A stretch of DNA of 64,000 nucleotides from Acanthochromis polyacanthus (lineage: Eukaryota > Chordata > Actinopteri > Pomacentridae). Below the pieces are notes generated by a model. That model was given only the letters and a program-made list of their open reading frames with translations. It was not told where the DNA came from and ran no database searches. Shown one piece after another: positions 53,946 to 64,000 of the stretch. How positions within the stretch are numbered: position 1 is the stretch's first letter; each line of letters starts with the position of its first letter. The position numbers were made by a program, and so were the translations under genes. The stretch lies in assembly GCF_021347895.1 (NCBI RefSeq), contig NC_067119.1, forward strand, positions 2,120,534-2,184,533. Reading direction: 5' to 3'.

Positions 53946-54440
53946 AGCTCACAACTTCTTCCTTTTTCGCGGCTCCTCGTCGGCTCAGAGCTGAACTTTA
54001 GCGGCTGTCCTTTCACATCGCCGTCCTGTCGGGGCTCGGAGAGAAAACTTTGATGGAAAAGGTCTCCGTCTCTCTGAGAAATGAGGCCTTCACCCCGTTT
54101 ATTGCTGAGCCGCGGCGTTTTTCCGGCTACGGGAAAAGTGTCAGGCCGGTTTGTGAGGGGAATTTGCATGGCGGGGATGACGGCTGACAGATGTGAAAGG
54201 CCAGCGGAGCATCGATCGGCCGCTGGAAACTATTCAGAGAAGCAGATGAGCTGCACAAAGAACAGAACTTCATTAAATTGTGCCACTCGGCGTTTGGATC
54301 AGGACGCCGCCGCCGCTCTCCTGCATACCAAAGCGCCGGGTTGTCACGGCAGCGGTTCCCATGGCGACGGGAGGCTGCCAGGTAACCGGGGAGCAGGTGT
54401 GCACGTACGGAAAGGGAGGAAATTAATCAAATAGGTGGAA
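53946..54440. other. Large CpG-rich unique island, candidate regulatory element
   Basis: One of the most complex non-repeat stretches of the right half. It includes GGGGAATTTGCATGGCGGGG (octamer-like), GATCGGCCGCTGGAAAC, and GGTTCCCATGGCGACGGGAG, which resembles an RFX X-box. A plus-strand frame of 117 codons (54081-54434) and a minus one of 116 codons show no domain. I prefer a conserved noncoding element or unassigned CpG island. Confidence 0.4.
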
Positions 54441-54639
54441 TAAGTCAGAGGATAGAGGTAGAAAAAGAGAAATGTGCAGAAAAATAAGAATAAAAACATT
54501 CAAACAGAGCTCATTAAAACTAATTATTTTAAAGTTCCAACCTGCAGTTATTTAAATATTAATAATTATTCCAGGTTGATGTTTTTTTATCATCATCTGT
54601 AAAAGAAAAAAACATGAAATCTCAGCGCCTCAGAAGCTA

Positions 54640-55430
54640 AAAGCAGCAAATATTCCACTTTTTTTTCATCACAACGTCTTTCCGTCTCCAGAAATGCAAA
54701 AATACTTGAAATGTAAGCCAGGATTTTAGAGAAAAATCAAGTTTAAAGACATTTAGAACTCAAAATCCTGCAACTTGCATTTGTCTTTTTTGTGATTTTG
54801 ATTATATTATGTCAAAAATGGAAGATAAATCCATCAGTCCAAAGTTATTGGTAAAGGAGTAAATCAGAATCCTTCATGGTCCAAAAACACACAACAGTTG
54901 GAAAATCTTGAACTGGAGTTATTCTCCTTTTACCAAACAGCTCTTATCATTGGCAGATGTTGTGGAAAGTCGAATGTGTTTTGCAGAGCAGTCGCTCATA
55001 TTCAGCAGATTTAAGAACATTTAACGTGTATTTGAGGATTTCCAGCTTCCTGTTGGTGATTTGCTGCCGACCGACTGTTTCTGTCAGATATTTCTGCGGA
55101 GAAAAGAAAGAGAGAGAACCTCAGACAGAAGAGAAAATGAAAGAGAAAGACCTTTTTAGGAAGTTCAGTGGTCGGTCTTGACAGAACGTGAAGCAGCTCG
55201 AGGTAAAGTTCAGCTCCGTCTGCAGGAGGATAAAAGCCAGAAAACAGCAAATTAGTGCAAACAGGCAGGAAATAGGAAAGAAGAGCTCTTTGTTCAAGAC
55301 TAAACAGCCTCAAATCAGGCAGCCAGAGGTTTAAGAGTTGATGCTTTTTAAAAGAAATAACAGAAATATCAGGTGAATGTGCAGCTCCTCAGATTGATGT
55401 GGTTTTATTTAGAGTTAAATTACAAAACAG
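54640..55430. other. Intergenic DNA, nothing recognised
   Basis: Mixed-complexity sequence with short frames on both strands (74 and 100 codons) that have no recognisable similarity. GAAAAGAAAGAGAGAGAACC and similar purine stretches are present near 55100. Confidence 0.35.
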
Positions 55431-55439
55431 ATGCAAAAA

Positions 55440-56210
55440 AGTTTGAAATGATACTCTAGAAAAGCTCCAAAATGGCACCAAAAGTTCTCCAAAGGGTGCT
55501 CTAAAAATGGTCCAAAAGGTTCTTCAAAAAAGTCAACACACGTTTCAAAAAGTGCTTCAAATACACTTTGAAAGTTTTTTGAAATGGTCAGCAAAAAATC
55601 TACAAAAAAAGTGTTCCAAAAACCTCCAATTGTGCTCAAAAAGTCTCCAAATTGGGCTCAAAAAATTTCCCAAAGTTGCTCTTCAAAAGGTCCAAACTTG
55701 CAGCAGAAAGCTCAAATGTTTCTCCAAAAAACAAAACAAAAAAAGAGCTCCTGAAATGCCTAAAAATGTGTCCCATAAACTCCAAAATGGTTCAACAGAT
55801 GCACAAAAAACAAACGTTGCTCTAAAAAGCTTCAAAAGTTGTTCTTAAAAACGTCCAAAAGGTCCTCCAGAAATGTACAAAAGTGCTCTAAAAAGGTTCC
55901 AGATGTTTCTCCAAAAATGTTTCAAAGATTCTACAAAAAGTGCACAAAAAACATCAAAAGTTGCTCAAAAAAAAGGATGTTCCAAAAATGCCCCAAATTG
56001 TGGCAAAAAGGCCCAGAGCTTATCCAAAAAAATCCCCAAAAAGTTTCTCCTAAAAATCTCCAAACTTGCTGCAGAAAAGCCCAAAAGATGCTCTAAAAGT
56101 TGCTCCTCAGAGTTCCAAAAGGTGCTTCAAAACGGGTTCAGTAGATGCTCCAAAACCATCCAAAGTTGCTCTAAAAAGAACCAAAAGTTTCTCCAAAAAC
56201 ATGGAGCTTC
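55440..56210. repeat. Large GCTCCAAAAAG array (family A, third block)
   Basis: Degenerate 18-30 bp units with CTCCAAA, GCTCAAAAAGT and CAAAAATGT words. Lysine/serine/glutamine-rich open frames at 55507-55848 and 55839-56250 arise from the repeat and are not genes. Confidence 0.9.
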
Positions 56211-56219
56211 TTGGAGACG

Positions 56220-56910
56220 TTTTTCTTGTTTAACTCTTCGCCTCCTTTAACTCCTCCTCAGATCATCCTTTGCTCGTTCTTCATCTCGTTTCTCCTCCTT
56301 TTCTTCCTCCTCTATCTCCTCTCCTCTCCTTTCTTTTTCTCTCCCTTCGGCTTATTAAGATTTCAAAGATACAAATGTGTTGCTGCGATTGCTTTCAGGG
56401 AATCTGCCTTTAATAATTACAGCTGGAGGATCTGGAGGCCGTCGGCGGCTAATGGAAAACTAGATTTTTCACTGAATTAGAGGCTGTGGATCCATATATT
56501 GACGAGCCGTCGGCGTCCTGGGATCAGCCTCAGTGCTTCGGACTGGAGGAGGAGGACGGAGACGAGGCGGCCGTGATGCCGGCTGGCGTCCGGACCGGAG
56601 GAGGCGCTCACCGTCCTGGTTCCTCTGCTCATCCACTGCTCGAATCAAAATGTAAATGTTGGAGCTGTGGGACCCGCTGCCATCGATTAGAGCGACTCGG
56701 TGGCTCCGGTCAACGAGGCCAAGTTTCCCTCGACGCTCCGAGTCCGGCTGCTAATGACATTTCTGATTTCACACCGACTCCGGCTTCACGTTCACGAATT
56801 TAATGGGTTTCAGAATGAGGCGTTTTTCTGGAGAGTCGCTGGTGAACAAAAAGGAGGTCGGACGCCTTTTGAATGTTTCAGCGGAGAAATAAATGAGTAG
56901 AAGTGTGGCC
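56220..56910. other. Pyrimidine tract and CpG-rich unique island, candidate regulatory element
   Basis: A C/T-rich run (56235-56347) precedes unique sequence with TTTAATAATTACAGCTGGAG (homeodomain and E-box words together), GGCGGCTAATGG, GGAGGAGGAGGACGGAGACG and TGCTAATGACATTTC. A 105-codon frame (56486-56803) is unsupported by similarity. Confidence 0.4.
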
Positions 56911-57169
56911 TTAGAACCCAGAAGGCCTCATCAGGCTGGTTGGTTCTTGGATTTGTGTCATTTAAACAAACAGAAGCAGAAAAAGTTTGGTCTCACCGAC
57001 TCCAAGTTCAAATTTTGTGGTGCAGAAGTGTAGAAAAGCACTTTAGGGATTCTTTGGAACACAAATTCCACTAACTTAGATCAAATTAGTTGGTAAAGTC
57101 ATCCTAAACTCTTTAGAGAAGGTTTAAACTGTCCGATTAACGCACAAAAAACTGCTGCTTAGGATTCAA

Positions 57170-57600
57170 AGAGTTAAAGGGTTCATTTAATTATATTTCA
57201 ACTGAAACGAAATTCTGCACTTGTCCACACAGCTGTGATGTCATTAGGGACTTAAGTCTTCTGGCAAAAATGTACGGACTTTGAAGTTGAACTGCAGGCT
57301 GTGTACACGTAACAGATGAGTAGAAATGCAGCATTACAGCTCAAAGTGGCTCCATAAAAGCTCCAAAAATTTTCCAAGAGCCTCCAGCTGTCATTTTGCT
57401 ACTTTATTCAGTTATATTTTGACAAAAAAAGTTAAGTTTTTGCACCAAATTCTGTAAGAAGAACGACAAATTCAGCACTTATGAGGACAACTGTGATGCC
57501 GTCAGTGACTCAGAAGTCCTGTGACTAAAACTCAGAACTAGACTGAACTGCAGGCCGTGTAAGAACAGAAACAACCGAAATATTTAAATACCTGCAGCTT
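57170..57600. repeat. Diverged direct duplication of about 260 bp
   Basis: AACTGCAGGC(T/C)GTGTA and CTGTGATG.C.T.AG.GACT occur in the same order in two copies (57231-57310 and 57491-57565), along with related flanking words. Confidence 0.5.
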
Positions 57601-57839
57601 TTTATCTTAGTGTTGGTCCACTTGTGGAAAAATGTTGATTCAGGTTTCATCAGTTTTTGTAAAAATAATAATCCAAGAAGTCCAACTTTAGTTTTAGGTT
57701 TTTTAAATGGTTTCCATCTCTCCTTCTAGTTCTGGTTGTTCTGTTGGAGTTTAAAGGTTTTTATTTTTATTTCTGTTTTTATTCCAGCCTTAACTTTGTC
57801 CACAGACTTTAACCTCATCCCTTTGCTGGGTTATGGACT

Positions 57840-58400
57840 CTGAGTTGGGATCATTCAGCAGAAGGTGAGCTTCAGCGCTGCAGACCGACTGTCCTCGGGT
57901 GTGAATGAATGTTTTTCTAAGGACAGAAAGCGTCTGTGCTGCTGAAAGCCTTCAGCCTCCATCAGAGCAGCAGGAGCTCCGGCCTCCTCCAGAGTCCTCA
58001 TACTTCACCGTAAACATCCACCTTAAAGCTCAACTTCTCCGCTTTCCGGGGGACTTCTGCTTTCCGGAAATTAAACTTTCACGCTTTCTGTCGTGCGGTA
58101 AACACAGAGTCCAGGTTCCTGACAGGAACTCTGGGTTTTTCCTGGTCTTTGGGGCGTGGAGTCGCTGCAGACGACCGATCCATCCATCATCGTCGTCCTC
58201 CTCAAACCGGGTTTTTGTTTGGAGACCATCCATCATGTTCCTGAGCTGCCGGACGTTCAAATATCTTTAAAAACAGCCGTAAAGCCGTTCTCGGGGTGTT
58301 TCTGGATCCATCGGGGTGAAGCTAAAAGTTTTATCTTTACGGTTTCCAAACAGAGAGGAGCAGATTCCTGGAGAGAATGAAGTCTGAGCATCGATGTGAG
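57840..58400. other. Unique GC-richer island
   Basis: High-complexity sequence with a plus frame of 121 codons (57905-58270) and a minus frame of 76. Neither has a domain I recognise. ATCCATCCATCATC and CGTCGTCCTCCTC tracts lie inside. It may be regulatory DNA or an unassigned exon. Confidence 0.3.
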
Positions 58401-58571
58401 AAACAATGAGGATATTTCCTGTTTCCTTTCAGTCTAACCTGCTGATAAAATGAACTAAACTTCTTTAACAGCAGGAGAAGCAGCGATTATGTTTTAACAG
58501 AAACATGAGTCGCTTTAAACAGAATTCTAACCCGTTATATTTGGATTTGCATCGCTTGAAACTGAACAATC

Positions 58572-58936
58572 GTCCATCCATCCATCCATCCTCTATACAC
58601 CGCTTTATCCTCACTAGGGTCATGGGGGGTGCTGGAGTCCATCCCAGCTGACTCTGGTGAAGGCAGGGGACACCCTGGACAGGTCACCAGTCTGTCACAG
58701 GGCTACATATACAGACACACAATCACACTCACAATCACACCTACGGACAATTTAGAGTAACCAATTAACCTCAGCATGTTTTTGGACTGTGGGAGGAAGC
58801 CGGAGTACCCGGAGAAAACCCACGCATGCACAGGGAGAACATGCAAACTCCATGCAGAAAGATCCCAGGCCGGGATTTGAACCGGGGATCTTCTTGCTGT
58901 AAGGCGACAGTGCTAACCACTGTTCCACTGTGCAGC
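58572..58936 (-). mobile_element. tRNA-derived SINE-type retroposon
   Basis: Read on the minus strand it starts with GCTGCACAGTGGAACAGTGG and TTAGCACTGTCGCC (A-box area), then GGTTCAAATCCCGG (B box). It continues through GGAGTTTGCATGTTCTCCCT and TCCGGGTACTCCGGCTTCCT and ends in an ATGG tetramer tail. This is a very common fish interspersed repeat. It is almost full length with few obvious changes. Open frames within it are not genes. Confidence 0.9.
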
Positions 58937-59129
58937 CGTTCATAATCATTTAAACTTTAAATTTGTAAATCATCCATCCCTTGTTTCAGTTTATCAGTGG
59001 TCAGAATGAGGAGGTTGTCCTGTGATGTTCTACAGATCCTCCTGGAGACCAAACCAGATGATTTCACATCAGATCGGATCAGACCTGGTTCTTACTAATG
59101 AAGATTCTGATCCATTTAATCTATAATTA

Positions 59130-59640
59130 ACTATTCTGATGTTATTTTATTTTTTTGCTTTCATGAATATTGAATTACTTTTTTCTTCTGTCTTCTAAGT
59201 TTTAAAATAATAATTCTAATTAATCTTATTCTTGTTATTATTAATGTAATTTATTTTTATGTTTATTATTATTATTATTAATGATAACAGCAGTAGTACA
59301 TCAACAACAATAATACCAGTAATAACCATAATCATTTCACTAGAATCTTTTAATATAGAAGTGGATGACCAAAAAATAGTTTTTCTTGTAAAAATGTTTT
59401 TAAAACTGCAAGTAATGTTGATGTTATAATCCCTTCTATTAATGGGTATTATTATTATCAATTATTTTTAAAAGTACCAAATATAATTCAAAATTCATAT
59501 AAGATTATTATTATATTAAATATAATAATAATAATAATTTCACTAAAATAAACCTTTTGATTTATAAGTGGGTGGACAAAAATAATATTTTGTTGGTAAA
59601 AACCTTTAAAACGGCAAAAAATGAGAATGAATCTAGAAAA
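59130..59640. other. AT-rich DNA with ATT/TAA trinucleotide tracts
   Basis: TTATTATTATTATTAATG near 59264 and ATAATAATAATAATAATTTC near 59523. Two diverged copies of CACTA.AAT...CTTTT.AT.TA.AAGTGG.TG(A/G)ACAAAAA (59338 and 59541) suggest a duplication. No gene. Confidence 0.55.
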
Positions 59641-59799
59641 TAACGGTGCAGACTGTCTGACCTTCATCATTTGTTCAGGTTTTCCTGCAGATAATTCCTG
59701 TTTCATGCAGTAAATGTTTCACTGACTGCTCCTCAGTCATTATTATTATTTTCATGTTCCTCTGCTCTTCATAAACGTCCGTATTTTCATCCTGAAGCA

Positions 59800-60260
59800 G
59801 CAAAGTGAAGCAGCAGCATCAGTGCTTCTTATGTAGGTCTGCTGCTGAACATCTGGGCCTCAAAGCTACAAATGATGTGATTATGATGTATCATGGAACA
59901 GAGAAAGTCTCTTTGTTTCTGCCCTGAAGGAGGAAATCGATAGCGGGGCGGCGCTGACGGCCGGCCAGGTAAGGCTCCGGCCTCACAAACGCTGATTCCA
60001 CATTTAGCCTGACAGTGATGCATGCCTCGGCCTCGGAGTCCGTCGGCTGGTACCTGAGGGTCCGGCCGAGAAGATCAGCTGCAGACCAGGACGGGGTTAA
60101 GGATGGAGGCTGGAGGGCCTTATTTTTAGAAGCAGCTCCGTCTGGGAGGCTTTTTATGAAAGCTGGGAGACCAGCAGACGCTCAGAGTGTTCTGAGGAGG
60201 AAGAAGGAGGTTCAGATTGTAGAAAAAAGACTTTATTTACACCTGAGCCACACGTCTGGT
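59800..60260. other. Unique island with MEF2, E-box and GC-rich parts, candidate enhancer
   Basis: High-complexity DNA containing AAATGATGTGATTATGATGT, GGCGGCGCTGACGGCCGGCC, GTGATGCATGCCTCGG, a CAGCTG E-box at 60076-60081 and TTATTTTTAG at 60120-60129, a perfect YTAWWWWTAR MEF2 word. A CAG|GTAAGG donor-like site is at 59967. No reading frame is convincing. Confidence 0.4.
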
Positions 60261-60349
60261 CCAGTTATTTTAATTAACCCTCAGATGGTGACGGACAGGT
60301 TTATGATCCTATAAATCAAGAAAAACCTCATAATACATTTAAAATTAAG

Positions 60350-61580
60350 GAAAAATGAAAGAAAACAAACCTTTAAAACCATAAGTTGTTGGGTAGAAAG
60401 TAGGATTTGGGTGGAATAACCCTTTAAAACGACATCAAGTTGGACAGAAAGGAACATTTAGAGTGAAATAAGCCTTTAATCCCATAACTTATAGTATTAG
60501 GGTTTAAAAACCTTTAAACCCATCAGTATATACACAGAAAATACTAGGAATAGTTGTAAAAATTGAAAGATGTGGAGAAAAAAATAGTACCTAAAGTCGA
60601 AAGACTTGAAAGACGTTGCTGGGTAGGTAGTAGGATTTAGGTGGAATAACCCTTTAAAACAATATAATCCTAGAAAGAAAGGAACCTTTAGATTGAAATA
60701 AATCTTTAAGCCATAACTTGTTGGTTATAAAGTAGGATTTGGGTGGAATAACCCTTTAAAACAACATCTAGTTGGACAGAAAGGAACATTTAGAGTGAAA
60801 TAAGCCTTTAAACCCATAACCTGCTGGCAAGAAAGTAATATTTGAGTTTAAAAATGCTTTAAATCCATCAGTATATACACAGATAATAGTTGGTATGGTC
60901 GTAAAACTGGAAAGGTGTGGACATTTTTGGCATTTTGTTGGTGGAACAAACCTTTAAAACTGGAACTCATTGATTAGAAAAGACTCTTTAGATGAAAGAA
61001 ATCTTGAAAACTTTTTACATGTGGAAGAAAAGAATAATTTGGGTAAAATAAAAATTCTAAACTATAAGTATTTGGACAGAAAGTGTTATTGTGGGTGGAG
61101 TAAATGTTTGAATTCAGAACTTGTTGGGTAAATATTGGTATTTGAGTTAAAGAATCCCTTAAATCTGTTGGTGTGTTGACAGGAAATAGTACGTATGGTC
61201 ATAAAACTTTGATGATGTGATCAGAAAACAGTATTTTGGGTGGAACAAACCTTTAAAACCTGAAGTGGTCGATCAGAAAAGACTATTTAGGTGGAAGAAA
61301 GCTTGAAAACTTTAAATATGTGTAAAAAAATAAAAACTTGGGTAAAAAAAACCAACTTTTAAACGTCAAGAGTTTGGTCAGAAAGTATTATTTTGGGTGG
61401 AAAGAGTCTTTTAGACCATAACTTGTTGGGTAGATAGTCGTATTTAGGTTTAAAATCCTTGAATCCATCAGTATATACACAGAAAATAGGAGCTAGAGTC
61501 TTTTATAAAGCTTTTAAGACTGGAGAGGAAACAGTATTTTGGTGTAATAACTCTTTAAAACTCTGACTAAAAAGTTTCTT
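60350..61580. repeat. Degenerate tandem array with GGTGGAATAACCCTTTAAAAC
   Basis: About 10 copies of a two-part unit of 100-130 bp. One half has GTTGGGTAGAAAGTAGGATT, and the other AGAAAGGAACATTTAGAGTG or CATCAGTATATACACAG. Copies are strongly diverged but keep the order. Confidence 0.85.
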
Positions 61581-61989
61581 GATCATATAAATCAAGAAAA
61601 ACGCACAATAAATTAAAAGTTGTGCTGATGCACCGAAAACAAATAAATATATCTTTATTTCAGAACCGTTTCATTTCTTTTTACGCATCTTTCAAATCAT
61701 TATTGATTGATTTTATTTATTTATTACTATAAGCAGGTGAACATAACATAATATTATACAGTTAATTTGACTTGTTTTTGGTAAAATGTCAAATGTTTGC
61801 TCTTCAGTCTACCAGTTAAATGGAAATCCAGATGTTTTATTTCATCCTTCCAGGTGTTTACAACAAAGAACCAACATTTATTATTGGAATTTAAAACCAC
61901 GAAACTGGACAAGTTTAAGGAAAATGACAAAACAAACAAAAAGCATGAGACAGGGCAGAGAAAGCTGCTTTTATTCTCCGTTTAATGCA

Positions 61990-62430
61990 AATAAAGACGT
62001 TAAACTGACGTTATTTCCTCACTGACAGCAGACTGGTCACAGATCCAGAGTGCTGCTGATCAGATGTGGACATAAAGTGTGTAAAAGTGTTTGTGGTGAA
62101 GTGACAGGAACAACAAACAGCTTCAGGATGGTCGTCTGCAGACTGCAGCTGGTGGAAGTTAAAAATAAGGCGAGCTAAACGGTGCAGCAGGATGGATGGA
62201 GCTGTCGCTGCGCTGCTGCTGTTGTTGTGTTGACCATTCCTTCCACAGACAATGCTGTTAATGAGCCTCACACATCAGCCTCCTCCTCCTCCTCCTCTCC
62301 TTTAGCCGCGATTCGTCTCCAGGTCCGACTGAAAAACTGATGCTCAGTCGTTTAGACGGCAGACTGACGGCTGCTAGCTTAGCATCAGGCCCGTTAGCAC
62401 GCTAAAGGTGTGGATCTGGATTCAGAGAGG
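61990..62430. other. Unique island, nothing coding recognised
   Basis: Includes GCTGCGCTGCTGCTGTTGTT, CTCCTCCTCCTCCTC and a TAGCTTAGCATCAGG..GTTAGCACGCTAAAGG end. A minus frame of 86 codons (62011-62271) lacks similarity. Confidence 0.35.
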
Positions 62431-62439
62431 ACACAAAAT

Positions 62440-63290
62440 CAACTAAACATATATTTATACAATAAGAAGAAAGAAGAAAATACATCAGAGACATAAAAAC
62501 TGATCATAAAATGACATGAAATCACTAATAAGAGATGCAAAAACCAGCACAAACAGGCATTAAACGATCACAAACGGAGAGAAAATCACCACTTAAACAC
62601 AAAAACCATCAGAGAAAGACATGAAAAACCCACAGACTCACACAAAACCAGCGTAAAAAGACTAAAAACCACCATAAATACATGTACAATCATAAAACAA
62701 GCAGAAACAGATGACAAATAAGCACAAAAATGCACAACAAAAGGAAAAAAAGATGAGAAAGAGCCACAGCGAAAGAAAAAAGTAGAAAAAGAGGCAGAAT
62801 GACCATAAAAAGGCACAAAACAAATAGAAAATATGCAAAATAATCACAAAAAAACTGTTAAAAGATCGCAAACAAGCACAAAAAATGAAAAAAAAGATGC
62901 AAAATAAACCAGAGACACACAAAACTAAGAGAAATAGATGGAAAAGAAGCACAAAGATATGCAAAGAACAGGGGGGAAAGCTGCAAAATAACCATCAAGA
63001 TATACTAAACAAATATAAAAATATGGAAAATAATCATAAAGCTACACAAAAAATGGAAAAAATATACAAACTAAACACAAGAATGAAGAATAAAAAGATG
63101 CAAATTAACCACAAAGAAAGAAAAAACAGCAATAAAGAGGTAAAATAACCATAAAGACACAGAAAGCAAAGAGAAATATATGGAAAATAAGCACAAAAAC
63201 ACACAAAAGAACAGTAAAAAGATGTAAAATAATCCTAAAGACACACAAAACCAGAACAGAATAAACAACAACATGCGGCTAAACAACATT
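62440..63290. repeat. A-rich degenerate tandem array
   Basis: Words such as ATGCAAAATAACCATAAAGA, CACACAAAAC and AGAAAATATGCAAAATAATC recur every 25-45 bp. The reverse complement resembles the TTTGTGTCT / TTTTGCATC arrays at 11140 and 28340. Phenylalanine-rich minus-strand frames are artefacts. Confidence 0.85.
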
Positions 63291-63499
63291 AATGTGAAAT
63301 CATCACAGAAACGTTCAGCTTTAATCAGTTTTAACATTTTATTTACAACATTTTCCTCCAATGGAAACATCTCATTGATGAAGGGGGCGGGGCTTCACGG
63401 TGCGTTCGCTGTCAGTCAGAGCTGGTAGAAATTCTCAGATTCAGGTTCACCATCTGTCAGCCGGATATCGACCCGACGTAGAGGTCACAGCGGAGCCAC

Positions 63500-63500
<1 letters not shown>

Positions 63501-63570
<70 letters not shown>
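63501..63570. repeat. AC dinucleotide microsatellite, 35 repeats
   Basis: An uninterrupted run ending directly in TGTAAAAAGTG. Confidence 0.99.
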
Positions 63571-63572
<2 letters not shown>

Positions 63573-64000
63573 TAAAAAGTGAATCTAATCATGTAAAATG
63601 AATAATTTAATTACCAAAAATAAAAAGGTCGAACAACAAAGACTCGCTCTGAATTATTCTTCTTATTGTTGAAATCCTAAATATGAAAAGTTCCACATTA
63701 AACTCAGTCCACTGTAAATAATGAACATTTTCACTGTATTTAAGTTCAGTTAAAGGTTCAGTTTTTTATTGCACTGTAAAAAGAAAAAAAAAGAATATAT
63801 ATTTGACACATTTTTAACTGTCATTTCTGCTGAATTTACTTTTATTTTTAACTGATGTTTTATTTATTTTACTGTTTTATTTCATGTTTTGTGTGTTTTA
63901 ATACTTTCTGACTCCAGTTGTTAAAAAATGCCCAAGAAATAAAGTTTATTGATATTAATGTTATTTTTATTTCCTATTTTTCCTTGTTTTGTTAAATTAC
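63571..64000. other. AT-rich window end
   Basis: AT-rich sequence with CACTGTAAA words (63711 and 63773). An AATAAAG near 63940 could be a polyadenylation signal for something off the window, but no gene is seen next to it. Confidence 0.35.

Noticed and set aside
55507..56250. Lysine/glutamine/serine-rich open frames of 113, 85 and 125 codons
   Set aside because: They are translations of the CTCCAAAA repeat array; overlapping frames are all similarly open and low in complexity.
58752..58949. 65-codon minus-strand frame
   Set aside because: It lies wholly inside the SINE-type retroposon.
59925..59975. Possible short exon ending at the CAG|GTAAGG donor at 59967
   Set aside because: The upstream acceptor candidate (CCCTGAAG) is weak and the 13-residue product matches nothing I know; too little for an exon call.
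62586..63370. Phenylalanine/cysteine-rich minus-strand frames resembling membrane proteins
   Set aside because: They arise from the A-rich array read on the T-rich strand; the apparent hydrophobic segments are compositional.

Overview
The window is vertebrate nuclear DNA, most likely from a ray-finned (teleost) fish. It has multi-exon genes with GT-AG introns, CpG-rich promoters, decayed Tc1/mariner transposons, a teleost tRNA-type SINE, CA microsatellites and very dense tandem arrays. It shows no operons, Shine-Dalgarno starts, rRNA or CRISPR.

Two protein-coding genes can be reconstructed completely, and they lie head to head. On the minus strand (2029-8578) is rnf214, a RING-H2 E3 ubiquitin ligase homologue with six coding exons and 783 codons. 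On the plus strand (10292-38292) is snx2, the PX-BAR sorting nexin of the endosomal retromer/ESCPE pathway, with fifteen coding exons and 510 codons. All reading phases close in both. About 1.7 kb separates the two start codons: an rnf214 promoter block, an AT-rich array, then the CpG-rich snx2 promoter. I see no functional link between the proteins beyond sharing this region.

The left end (1-2000) holds a four-copy 207-bp repeat and the rnf214 3' end. The rnf214 introns carry Tc1 relics and a GTTAGCTGCAGTACAC array. Its first coding exon is itself a coding tandem repeat. The snx2 introns are filled with different degenerate tandem arrays, one family occurring in three introns, plus a Tc1 relic inverted relative to the one in rnf214. 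After the snx2 stop come about 2.7 kb of probable 3' UTR.

From about 41 kb to the end no protein-coding gene could be supported. This part alternates between large tandem arrays and high-complexity GC-richer islands. The arrays include a 1.8-kb CCGGTGTTTCC minisatellite open in all six frames, two 31-bp GTTAGCTTC arrays and dispersed CTCCAAAA arrays. The islands at roughly 42.1, 45.4, 46.7, 49.8, 50.5, 53.95, 56.4, 57.85, 59.8 and 62.0 kb look like candidate conserved noncoding elements. Most long open frames here are low-complexity artefacts.

Protein identities rest on recalled family sequences, not on a database search. Splice sites are inferred from consensus, phase and homology.
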